Assembly (NCBI RefSeq): GCF_964204645.1
Contig: NW_027437469.1
Location: 1-64,000 of the forward strand
Length of the DNA stretch: 64,000 nucleotides
Direction of reading: 5' to 3'
Source: Tubulanus polymorphus
Lineage: Eukaryota; Nemertea; Palaeonemertea; Tubulaniformes; Tubulanidae
The notes under the pieces are model-generated. The model had not been told where the DNA came from and made no database searches. It saw nothing but the letters and a program-made list of their open reading frames with translations. Below are positions 1 to 11,900 of this stretch, piece by piece (position 1 is the stretch's first letter; each line of letters opens with the position of its first letter). A program made the position numbers and the translations under genes.

Positions 1-950
1 TACAGCGCGAGAAAATACGTTTTCGTATCAAATATTCCCCCTATCGGAAAAACGACAATGTCGATGCGTAAAAGCGCTCAAATCGTCAGGAAAAGCACTT
101 TTCGACCCGAAAACGTCGTTCAGCGCGAGAAAAGACGTTTTCGTATCAAATATTCCCCCTATCGGAAAAACGACAAAGTCGATGCGTAAAAGCGCTCAAA
201 TCGTCAGGAAAAGCACTTTTCGACGCGAAAACGTCGTTCAGCGCGAGAAAAGACGTTTTCGTATCAAATATTCCCCCTATCGGAAAAACGACAATGTCGA
301 TGCGTAAAAGCGCTCAAATCGTCAGGCAAAGCACTTTTCGACCCGAAAACGTCGTTCAGCGCGAGAAAAGACGTTTTCGTATCAAATATTCCCCCTATCG
401 GAAAAACGACAATGTCGATGCGTAAAAGCGCTCAAATCGTCAGGAAAAGCACTTTTCGACGCGAAAGCGTCTTTCAGCGCGAGAAAAGACGTTTTCGTAT
501 CAAATATTCCCCCTATCGGAAAAACGACAATGTCGATGCGTAAAAGCGCTCAAATCGTCAGGAAAAGCACTTTTCGACCCGAAAACGTCGTTCAGCGCGA
601 GAAAAGACGTTTTCGTATCAAATATTCCCCCTATCGGGAAAACGACAATGTCGATGCGTAAAAGCGATCAAATCGTCAGGCAAAGCACTTTTCGACCCGA
701 AAACGTCGTTCAGCGCGAGAAAAGACGTTTTCGTATCAAATATTCCCCCTATCGGAAAAAACGACAATGTCGATGCGTAAAAGCGCTCAAATCGTCAGGA
801 AAAGCACTTTTCGACCCGAAAACGTCGTTCAGCGCGAGAAAAGACGTTTTGGTATCAAATATTCCCCCGATCGGAAAAACGACAATGTCGATGCGTAAAA
901 AGCGCTCAAATCGTCAGGCAAAGCACTTTTCGACCCGAAAACGTCGTTCA
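1..950 (+). repeat. Segmental duplication, copy 1 (offset 2840)
   Basis: Private variants recur exactly 2,840 bp downstream: 'gacaaagtcg' (171 and 3011), 'gcgaaagcgtctttcag' (461 and 3301), 'aaagcgatca' (661 and 3501) and 'ttttggtatc' (about 848 and 3687). The copies differ at a few bases, such as 'aaagcac' against 'aaagccc', and by single-base length changes. The left end is cut by the window edge, so the true length is at least 950 bp. Confidence 0.85.
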
Positions 951-2840
951 GCGCGAGAAAAGACGTTTTCGTATCAAATATTCCCCCATCGGAAAAACGA
1001 CAATGTCGATGCGTAAAAGCGCTCAAATCGTCAGGAAAAGCACTTTTCGACGCGAAAACGTCGTTCAGCGCGAGAAAAGACGTTTTCGTATCAAATATTC
1101 CCCCTATCGGAAAAACGACAATGTCGATGCGTAAAAGCGCTCAAATCGTCAGGCAAAGCACTTTTCGACCCGAAAACGTCGTTCAGCGCGAGAAAAGACG
1201 TTTTCGTATCAAATATTCCCCCTATCGGAAAAACGACAATGTCGATGCGTAAAAGCGCTCAAATCGTCAGGAAAAGCACTTTTCGACGCGGAAAACGTCG
1301 TTCAGCGCGAGAAAAGACGTTTTCGTATCAAATATTCCCCCGATCGGAAAAACGACAATGTCGATGCGTAAAAGCGCTCAAATCGTCAGGAAAAGCACTT
1401 TTCGGACCGAAAACGTCGTTCAGCGCGAGAAAAGACGTTTTCGTATCAAATATTCCCCCTATCGAAAAAACGACAATGTCGATGCGTAAAAGCGCTCAAA
1501 TCGTCAGGAAAAGCACTTTTCGACCCGAAAACGTCGTTCAGCGCGAGAAAAGACGTTTTCGTATCAAATATTCCCCCTATCGGAAAAACGACAATGTCGA
1601 TGCGTAAAAGCGCTCAAATCGTCAGGAAAAGCACTTTTCGACGCGAAAACGTCGTTCAGCGCGAGAAAAGACGTTTTCGTATCAAATATTCCCCCTATCG
1701 GAAAAACGACAATGTCGATGCGTAAAAGCGCTCAAATCGTCAGGAAAAGCACTTTTCGACCCGAAAACGTCGTTCAGCGCGAGAAAAGACGTTTTCGTAT
1801 CAAATATTCCCCCTATCGGAAAAACGACAATGTCGATGCGTAAAAGCGCTCAAATCGTCAGGAAAAGCACTTTTCGACGCGAAAACGTCGTTCAGCGCGA
1901 GAAAAGACGTTTTCGTATCAAATATTCCCCCTATCGGAAAAACGACAATGTCGATGCGTAAAAGCGCTCAAATCGTCAGGAAAAGCACTTTTCGACCCGA
2001 AAACGTCGTTCAGCGCGAGAAAAGACGTTTTCGTATCAAATATTCCCCCTATCGGGAAAACGACAATGTCGATGCGTAAAAGCGCTCAAATCGTCAGGAA
2101 AAGCACTTTACTTTTCGACCCGAAAACGTCGTTCAGCGCGAGAAAAGACGTTTTCGTATCAAATATTCCCCCTATCGAAAAAACGACAATGTCGATGCGT
2201 AAAAGCGCTCAAATCGTCAGGAAAAGCACTTTTCGACCCGAAAACGTCGTTCAGCGCGAGAAAAGACGTTTTCGTATCAAATATTCCCCCTATCGGGGAA
2301 AACGACAATGTCGATGCGTAAAAGCGCTCAAATCGTCAGGAAAAGCACTTTTCGACGCGAAAACGTCGTTCAGCGCGAGAAAAGACGTTTTCGTATCAAA
2401 TATTCCCCCGATCGGAAAAACGACAATGTCGATGCGTAAAAGCGCTCAAATCGTCAGGAAAAGCACTTTTCGACGCAAAAACGTCGTACAGCGCGAGAAA
2501 AGACGTTTTCGTTTCAAATATTCCCCCTATCGGGAAAACGACAATGTCGATGCGTAAAAGCGCTCAAATCGTCAGGAAAAGCACTTTTCGACGCGAAAAC
2601 GTCGTTCAGCGCGAGAAAAGACGTTTTCGTATCAAATATTCCCCCGATCGGAAAAACGACAATGTCGATGCGTAAAAGCGCTCAAATCGTCAGGAAAAGC
2701 ACTTTTCGACCCAAAAACGTCGTTCAGCGCGAGAAAAGACGTTTTCGTATCAAATATTCCCCCGATCGGAAAAACGACAATGTCGATGCGTAAAAGCGCT
2801 CAAATCGTCAGGAAAAGCACTTTTCGACAGGAAAACGTCG

Positions 2841-3790
2841 TACAGCGCGAGAAAATACGTTTTCGTATCAAATATTCCCCCTATCGGAAAAACGACAATG
2901 TCGATGCGTAAAAGCGCTCAAATCGTCAGGAAAAGCACTTTTCGACCCGAAAACGTCGTTCAGCGCGAGAAAAGACGTTTTCGTATCAAATATTCCCCCT
3001 ATCGGAAAAACGACAAAGTCGATGCGTAAAAGCGCTCAAATCGTCAGGAAAAGCACTTTTCGACGCGAAAACGTCGTTCAGCGCGAGAAAAGACGTTTTC
3101 GTATCAAATATTCCCCCTATCGGAAAAACGACAATGTCGATGCGTAAAAGCGCTCAAATCGTCAGGCAAAGCACTTTTCGACCCGAAAACGTCGTTCAGC
3201 GCGAGAAAAGACGTTTTCGTATCAAATATTCCCCCTATCGGAAAAACGACAATGTCGATGCGTAAAAGCGCTCAAATCGTCAGGAAAAGCACTTTTCGAC
3301 GCGAAAGCGTCTTTCAGCGCGAGAAAAGACGTTTTCGTATCAAATATTCCCCCTATCGGAAAAACGACAATGTCGATGCGTAAAAGCGCTCAAATCGTCA
3401 GGAAAAGCACTTTTCGACCCGAAAACGTCGTTCAGCGCGAGAAAAGACGTTTTCGTATCAAATATTCCCCCTATCGGGAAAACGACAATGTCGATGCGTA
3501 AAAGCGATCAAATCGTCAGGCAAAGCCCTTTTCGACCCGAAAACGTCGTTCAGCGCGAGAAAAGACGTTTTCGTATCAAATATTCCCCCTATCGGAAAAA
3601 CGACAATGTCGATGCGTAAAAGCGCTCAAATCGTCAGGAAAAGCACTTTTCGACCCGAAAACGTCGTTCAGCGCGAGAAAAGACGTTTTGGTATCAAATA
3701 TTCCCCCGATCGGAAAAACGACAATGTCGATGCGTAAAAGCGCTCAAATCGTCAGGCAAAGCACTTTTCGACCCGAAAACGTCGTTCAGC
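2841..3790 (+). repeat. Segmental duplication, copy 2 (offset 2840)
   Basis: Second copy of the segment at 1-950, recognised by the same series of rare variants in the same order. After about 3,790 the monomer variants no longer match the first copy. The spacing of 2,840 bp is close to 24 monomers, as expected for unequal exchange in register. Confidence 0.85.
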
Positions 3791-6700
3791 GCGAGAAAAG
3801 ACGTTTTCGTATCAAATATTCCCCCTATCGGAAAAACGACAATGTCGATGCGTAAAAGCGCTCAAATCGTCAGGAAAAGCACTTTTCGACCCGAAAACGT
3901 CGTTCAGCGCGAGAAAATACGTTTTCGTATCAAATATTCCCCCTATCGGAAAAACGACAATGTCGATGCGTAAAAGCGCTCAAATCGTCAGGAAAAGCAC
4001 TTTTCGACCCGAAAACGTCGTTCAGCGCGAGAAAAGACGTTTTCGTATCAAATATTCCCCCTATCGAAAAAACGACAATGTCGATGCGTAAAAGCGCTCA
4101 AATCGTCAGGAAAAGCACTTTTCGACCCGAACACGTCGTTCAGCGCGAGAAAAGACGTTTTCGTATCAAATATTCCCCCTATCGGAAAAACGACAATGTC
4201 GATGCGTAAAAGCGCTCAAATCGTCAGGAAAAGCACTTTTCGACCCGAAAACGTCGTTCAGCGCGAGAAAAGACGTTTTCGTATCAAATATTCCCCCTAT
4301 CGGAAAAACGACAATGTCGATGCGTAAAAGCGCTCAAATCGTCAGGAAAAGCACTTTTCGACCGCGAAAACGTCGTACAGCGCGAGAAAAGACGTTTTCG
4401 TATCAAATATTCCCCCTATCGGAAAAAACGACAATGTCGATGCGTAAAAGCGCTCAAATCGTCAGGAAAAGCACTTTTCGACCCGAAAACGTCGTTCAGC
4501 GCGAGAAAAGACGTTTTTCGTATCAAATATTCCCCCTATCGGAAAAACGACAATGTCGATGCGTAAAAGCGCTCAAATCGTCAGGAAAAGCACTTTTCGA
4601 CCCGAAAACGTCGTTCAGCGCGAGAAAAGACGTTTTCGTATCAAATATTCCCCCTATCGGGAAAACGACAATGTCGATGCGTAAAAGCGCTCAAATCGTC
4701 AGGAAAAGCACTTTTCGACCCGAAAACGTCGTTCAGCGCGAGAAAAGACGTTTTCGTATCAAATATTCCCCCTATCGGAAAAACGACAATGTCGATGCGT
4801 AAAAGCGCTCAAATCGTCAGGAAAAGCACTTTTCGACCCGAAAACGTCGTTCAGCGCGAGAAAAGACGTTTTCGTATCAAATATTCCCCCTATCGGAAAA
4901 ACGACAATGTCGATGCGTAAAAGCGCTCAAATCGTCAGGAAAAGCACTTTTCGACCCGAAAACGTCGTTCAGCGCGAGAAAAGACGTTTTCGTATCAAAT
5001 ATTCCCCCTATCGGAAAAACGACAATGTCGATGCGTACAAGCGCTCAAATCGTCAGGAAAAGCACTTTTCGACCCGTAAACGTCGTTCAGCGCGAGAAAA
5101 GACGTTTTCGTATCAAATATTCCCCCCGATCGGAAAAAACGACAATGTCGATGCGTAAAAGCGCTCAAATCGTCAGGAAAAGCACTTTTCGACGCGAAAA
5201 CGTCGTTCAGCGCGAGAAAAGACGTTTTCGTATCAAATATTCCCCCTATCGGAAAAACGACAATGTCGATGCGTAAAAGCGCTCAAATCGTCAGGAAAAG
5301 CACTTTTCGACCCGAAAACGTCGTTCAGCGCGAGAAAAGACGTTTTCGTATCAAATATTCCCCCTATCGGAAAAACGACAATGTCGATGCGTAAAAGCGC
5401 TCAAATCGTCAGGAAAAGCACTTTTCGACCCGTAAACGTCGTTCAGCGCGAGAAAAGACGTTTTCGTATCAAATATTCCCCCGATCGGAAAAACGACAAT
5501 GTCGATGCGTAAAAGCGCTCAAATCGTCAGGAAAAGCACTTTTCGACGCGAAAACGTCGTACAGCGCGAAAAAATACGTTTTCGTATCAAATATTCCCCC
5601 TATCGGAAAAACGACAATGTCGATGCGTAAAAGCGCTCAAATCGTCAGGAAAAGCACTTTTCGACCCGAAAACGTCGTTCAGCGCGAGAAAAGACGTTTT
5701 CGTATCAAATATTCCCCTTATCGGAAAAACGACAATGTCGATGCGTAAAAGCGCTCAAATCGTCAGGAAAAGCACTTTTCGACGCGAAAACGTCGTACAG
5801 CGCGAGAAAATACGTTTTCGTATCAAATATTCCCCCTATCGGAAAAACAACAATGTCGATGCGTAAAAGCGCTCAAATCGTCAGGAAAAGCACTTTTCGA
5901 CGCGAAAACGTCGTTCAGCGCGAGAAAAGACGTTTTCGTATCAAATATTCCCCCTATCGAAAAAACGACAATGTCGATGCGTAAAAGCGCTCAAATCGTC
6001 AGGAAAAGCACTTTTCGACCCGAACACGTCGTTCAGCGCGAGAAAAGACGTTTTCGTATCAAATATTCCCCCTATCGGAAAAACGACAATGTCGATGCGT
6101 AAAAGCGCTCAAATCGTCAGGAAAAGCACTTTTCGACCCGAAAACGTCGTTCAGCGCGAGAAAAGACGTTTTCGTATCAAATATTCCCCCTATCGGGAAA
6201 ACGACAATGTCGATGCGTAAAAGCGCTCAAATCGTCAGGAAAAGCACTTTTCGACGCGAAAACGTCGTTCAGCGCGAGAAAAGACGTTTTCGTATCAAAT
6301 ATTCCCCCTATCGGAAAAACGACAATGTCGATGCGTACAAGCGCTCAAATCGTCAGGAAAAGCACTTTTCGACCCGAAAACGTCGTTCAGCGCGAGAAAA
6401 GACGTTTTCGTATCAAATATTCCCCCTATCGGGAAAATGACAATGTCGATGCGTAAAAGCGCTCAAATCGTCAGGAAAAACACTTTTCGACGCCAAAACG
6501 TCGTTCAGCGCGAGAAAAGACGTTTTCGTATCAAATATTCCCCCTATGGAAAAACGACAATGTCGATGCGTAAAAGCGCTCAAATCGTCAGGAAAAGCAC
6601 TTTTCGACGCGAAAACGTCGTTCAGCGCGAGAAAAGACGTTTTCGTATCAAATATTCCCCCTATCGGAAAAACGACAATGTCGATGCGTAAAAGCGCTCA

Positions 6701-6799
6701 AATCGTCAGGAAAAGCACTTTTCGACGCGAAAACGTCGTACAGCGCGAGAAAAGACGTTTTCGTATCAAATATTCCCCCGATCGGAAAAACGACAATGT

Positions 6800-9700
6800 C
6801 GATGCGTAAAAGCGCTCAAATCGTCAGGAAAAGCACTTTTCGACGCGAAAACGTCGTTCAGCGCGAGAAAATACGTTTTCGTATCAAATATTCCCCCTAT
6901 CGGAAAAACGACAATGTCGATGCGTAAAAGCGCTCAAATCGTCAGGAAAAGCACTTTTCGACGCGAAAACGTCGTTCAGCGCGAGAAAAGACGTTTTCGT
7001 ATCAAATATTCCCCCTATCGGAAAAACGACAATGTCGATGCGTAAAAGCGCTCAAATCGTCAGGAAAAGCACTTTTCGACGCGAAAACGTCGTTCAGCGC
7101 GAGAAAAGACGTTTTCGTATCAAATATTCCCCCTATCGGAAAAACGACAATGTCGATGCGTAAAAGCGCTCAAATCGTCAGGAAAAGCACTTTTCGACGC
7201 GAAAACGTCGTTCAGCGCGAGAAAAGACGTTTTCGTATCAAATATTCCCCCTATCGGAAAAACGACAATGTCGATGCGTAAAAGCGCTCAAATCGTCAGG
7301 AAAAGCACTTTTCGACGCGAAAACGTCGTTCAGCGCGAGAAAAGACGTTTTCGTATCAAATATTCCCCCTATCGGAAAAACGACAATGTCGATGCGTAAA
7401 AGCGCTCAAATCGTCAGGAAAAGCACTTTTCGACGCGAAAACGTCGTTCAGCGCGAGAAAAGACGTTTTCGTATCAAATATTCCCCCTATCGGAAAAACG
7501 ACAATGTCGATGCGTAAAAGCGCTCAAATCGTCAGGAAAAGCACTTTTCGACGCGAAAACGTCGTTCAGCGCGAGAAAAGACGTTTTCGTATCAAATATT
7601 CCCCCTATCGGAAAAACGACAATGTCGATGCGTAAAAGCGCTCAAATCGTCAGGAAAAGCACTTTTCGACGCGAAAACGTCGTTCAGCGCGAGAAAAGAC
7701 GTTTTCGTATCAAATATTCCCCCTATCGGAAAAACGACAATGTCGATGCGTAAAAGCGCTCAAATCGTCAGGAAAAGCACTTTTCGACGCGAAAACGTCG
7801 TACAGCGCGAGAAAAGACGTTTTCGTATCAAATATTCCCCCGATCGGAAAAACGACAATGTCGATGCGTAAAAGCGCTCAAATCGTCAGGAAAATTACTT
7901 TTCGACGCGAAAACGTCGTTCAGCGCGAGAAAATACGTTTTCGTATCAAATATTCCCCCTATCGGAAAAACGACAATGTCGATGCGTAAAAGCGCTCAAA
8001 TCGTCAGGAAAAGCACTTTTCGACGCGAAAACGTCGTTCAGCGCGAGAAAAGACGTTTTCGTATCAAATATTCCCCCTATCGGAAAAACGACAATGTCGA
8101 TGCGTAAAAGCGCTCAAATCGTCAGGAAAAGCACTTTTCGACGCGAAAACGTCGTACAGCGCGAGAAAAGACGTTTTCGTATCAAATATTCCCCCTATCG
8201 GAAAAACGACAATGTCGATGCGTAAAAGCGCTCAAATCGTCAGGAAAAGCACTTTGCGACGCGAAAACGTCGTTCAGCGCGAGAAAAGACGTTTTCGTAT
8301 CAAATATTCCCCCTATCGGAAAAACGACAATGTCGATGCGTAAAAGCGCTCAAATCGTCAGGAAAAGCACTTTTCGACGCGAAAACGTCGTTCAGCGCGA
8401 GAAAAGACGTTTTCGTATCAAATATTCCCCCTATCGGAAAAACGACAATGTCGATGCGTAAAAGCGCTCAAATCGTCAGGAAAAGCACTTTTCGACGCGA
8501 AAACGTCGTACAGCGCGAGAAAAGACGTTTTCGTATCAAATATTCCCCCTATCGGAAAAACGACAATGTCGATGCGTAAGAGCGCTCAAATCGTCAGGAA
8601 AAGCACTTTTCGACGCGAAAACGTCGTTCAGCGCGAGAAAAGACGTTTTCGTATCAAATATTCCCCCTATCGGAAAAACGACAATGTCGATGCGTAAGAG
8701 CGCTCAAATCGTCAGGAAGAGCACTTTTCGACGCGAAAACGTCGTTCAGCGCGAGAAAAGACGTTTTCGTATCAAATATTCCCCCTATCGGAAAAACGAC
8801 AATGTCGATGCGTAAAAGCGCTCAAATCGTCAGGAAAAGTACTTTTCGACCCGAAAACGTCGTTCAGCGCGAGAAAAGACGTTTTCGTATCAAATATTCC
8901 CCCTATCGGAAAAACGACAATGTCGATGCGTAAAAGCGCTCATATCGTCAGGAAAAGCACTTTTCGACGCGAAAACGTCGTTCAGCGCGAGAAAAGACGT
9001 TTTCGTATCAAATATTCCCCCTATCGGAAAAACGACAATGTCGATGCGTAAAAGCGCTCAAATCGTCAGGAAAAGCACTTTTCGACGCGAAAACGTCGTT
9101 CAGCGCGAGAAAAGACGTTTTCGTATCAAATATTCCCCCTATCGGAAAAACGACAATGTCGATGCGTAAAAGCGCTCAAATCGTCAGGAAAAGCACTTTT
9201 CGACGCGAAAACGTCGTTCAGCGCGAGAAAAGACGTTTTCGTATCAAATATTCCCCCTATCGGAAAAACGACAATGTCGATGCGTAAAAGCGCTCAAATC
9301 GTCAGGAAAAGCACTTTTCGACGCGAAAACGTCGTTCAGCGCGAGAAAAGACGTTTTCGTATCAAATATTCCCCCTATCGGAAAAACGACAATGTCGATG
9401 CGTAAAAGCGCTCAAATCGTCAGGAAAAGCACTTTTCGACGCGAAAACGTCGTTCAGCGCGAGAAAAGACGTTTTCGTATCAAATATTCCCCCTATCGGA
9501 AAAACGACAATGTCGATGCGTAAAAGCGCTCAAATCGTCAGGAAAAGCACTTTTCGACGCGAAAACGTCGTTCAGCGCGAGAAAAGACGTTTTCGTATCA
9601 AATATTCCCCCTATCGGAAAAACGACAATGTCGATGCGTAAAAGCGCTCAAATCGTCAGGAAAAGCACTTTTCGACGCGAAAACGTCGTTCAGCGCGAGA

Positions 9701-11900
9701 AAAGACGTTTTCGTATCAAATATTCCCCCTATCGGAAAAACGACAATGTCGATGCGTAAAAGCGCTCAAATCGTCAGGAAAAGCACTTTTCGACGCGAAA
9801 ACGTCGTTCAGCGCGAGAAAAGACGTTTTCGTATCAAATATTCCCCCTATCGGAAAAACGACAATGTCGATGCGTAAAAGCGCTCAAATCGTCAGGAAAA
9901 GCACTTTTCGACGCGAAAACGTCGTTCAGCGCGAGAAAAGACGTTTTCGTATCAAATATTCCCCCTATCGGAAAAACGACAATGTCGATGCGTAAGAGCG
10001 CTCAAATCGTCAGGAAGAGCACTTTTCGACGCGAAAACGTCGTTCAGCGCGAGAAAAGACGTTTTCGTATCAAATATTCCCCCTATCGGAAAAACGACAA
10101 TGTCGATGCGTAAAAGCGCTCAAATCGTCAGGAAAAGCACTTTTCGACGCGAAAACGTCGTTCAGCGCGAGAAAAGACGTTTTCGTATCAAATATTCCCC
10201 CTATCGGAAAAACGACAATGTCGATGCGTAAAAGCGCTCAAATCGTCAGGAAAAGCACTTTTCGACGCGAAAACGTCGTTCAGCGCGAGAAAAGACGTTT
10301 TCGTATCAAATATTCCCCCTATCGGAAAAACGACAATGTCGATGCGTAAAAGCGCTCAAATCGTCAGGAAAAGCACTTTTCGACGCGAAAACGTCGTTCA
10401 GCGCGAGAAAAGACGTTTTCGTATCAAATATTCCCCCTATCGGAAAAACGACAATGTCGATGCGTAAAAGCGCTCAAATCGTCAGGAAAAGCACTTTTCG
10501 ACGCGAAAACGTCGTTCAGCGCGAGAAAAGACGTTTTCGTATCAAATATTCCCCCTACAATGTCGATGCGTAAAAGCGCTCAAATCGTCAGGAAAAGCAC
10601 TTTTCGACGCGAAAACGTCGTTCAGCGCGAGAAAAGACGTTTTCGTATCAAATATTCCCCCTATCGGAAAAACGACAATGTCGATGCGTAAGAGCGCTCA
10701 AATCGTCAGGAAGAGCACTTTTCGACGCGAAAACGTCGTTCAGCGCGAGAAAAGACGTTTTCGTATCAAATATTCCCCCTATCGGAAAAACGACAATGTC
10801 GATGCGTAAAAGCGCTCAAATCGTCAGGAAAAGTACTTTTCGACCCGAAAACGTCGTTCAGCGCGAGAAAAGACGTTTTCGTATCAAATATTCCCCCTAT
10901 CGGAAAAACGACAATGTCGATGCGTAAAAGCGCTCATATCGTCAGGAAAAGCACTTTTCGGACCCAAAACGTCGTTCAGCGCGAGAAAAGACGTTTTCAT
11001 ATCAAATATTCCCCCGATCGGAAAAACGACAATGTCGATGCGTAAAAGCGCTCAAATCGTCAGGAAAAGCACTTTTCGACGCGAAAACGTCGTTCAGCGC
11101 GAGAAAAGACGTTTTCATATCGAATATTCCCCCTATCGGAAAAACGACAATGTCGATGCGTAAAAGCGCTCAAATCGTCAGGAAAAGCACTTTTCGACGC
11201 GAAAACGTCGTTCAGCGCGAGAAAAGACGTTTTCATATCAAATATTCCCCCTATCGGAAAAACGACAATGTCGATGCGTAAAAGCGCTCAAATCGTCAGG
11301 AAAAGCACTTTTCGACGCGAAAACGTCGTTCAGCGCGAGAAAAGACGTTTTCATATCGAATATTCCCCCTATCGGAAAAACGACAATGTCGATGCGTAAA
11401 AGCGCTCAAATCGTCAGGAAAAGCACTTTTCGGACCGAAAACGTCGTTCAGCGCGAGAAAAGACGTTTTCGTATCGAATATTCCCCCTATCGGAAAAACG
11501 ACAATGTCGATGCGTAAAAGCGCTCAAATCGTCAGGAAAAGCACTTTTCGACGCGAAAACGTCGTTCAGCGCGAGAAAAGACGTTTTCGTATCAAATATT
11601 CCCCCGATCGGAAAAACGACAATGTCGATGCGTAAAAGCGCTCAAATCGTCAGGAAAAGCACTTTTCGACGCGAAAACGTCGTTCAGCGCGAGAAAAGAC
11701 GTTTTCCTATCAAATATTCCCCCGATCGGAAAAACGACAATGTCGATGCGTAAAAGCGCTCAAATCGTCAGGAAAAGCACTTTTCGACGCGAAAACGTCG
11801 TTCAGCGCGAGAAAAGACGTTTTCATATCGAATATTCCCCCTATCGGAAAAACGACAATGTCGATGCGTAAAAGCGCTCAAATCGTCGGCAAAGCACTTT
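6800..11900. repeat. Satellite sub-block: near-uniform monomers
   Basis: Long stretches, for example 9,050-9,960, consist of consecutive monomers that look identical with the 'cgacgcgaaaacgtcgttcag' core. Rare diagnostic variants are 'cactttgcgacg' (about 8,250), 'gcgtaagag...ggaagagc' (8,692, 9,990, 10,686), 'aaaagtacttttcgaccc' (8,839 and 10,833) and 'gcgctcatatcg' (about 8,940 and 10,935). One monomer at about 10,557 lacks 12 bp of 'tcggaaaaacga'. The 8,839/10,833 spacing of 1,994 bp equals 17 monomers minus those 12 bp, so a 17-mer block was duplicated here. Uniformity implies recent amplification or conversion. Confidence 0.85.
9079..9123. other. Overlapping dyads in the consensus monomer (example)
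   Basis: In a consensus monomer 'ttttcg' (9,079-9,084) pairs with 'cgaaaa' (9,088-9,093). An overlapping 10-bp perfect inverted repeat has arms cgaaaacgtc (9,088-9,097) and gacgttttcg (9,114-9,123) around a 16-nt loop. The middle arm can therefore pair with either neighbour. In A and E monomers the first dyad becomes the 15-bp palindrome 'ttttcgg[c/a]ccgaaaa'. Such dyads could be protein-binding sites or form cruciforms; no known binding motif is recognised. Confidence 0.8.

Larger units (their letters stand above)
1..6800. repeat. Satellite sub-block: diverged monomers
   Basis: The dominant monomers alternate 'cgacccgaaaacg' and 'cgacgcgaaaacg' cores, with frequent 'ccccgatcgg', 'caggcaaagc' and 'gaaaatacg' substitutions. 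Scattered indels occur, such as the extra bases in 'gcactttactttt' near 2103 and the missing bases near 990 and 6547. No regular A-E higher-order pattern is visible. A duplicated segment (1-950 against 2841-3790) lies inside. The block boundary is approximate and is set where the near-uniform monomers begin. Confidence 0.8.

Noticed and set aside
10540-10570. Possible insertion or junction at the shortened monomer
   Set aside because: It is a simple 12-bp deletion within one monomer; flanking monomers are consensus and no foreign sequence is present.
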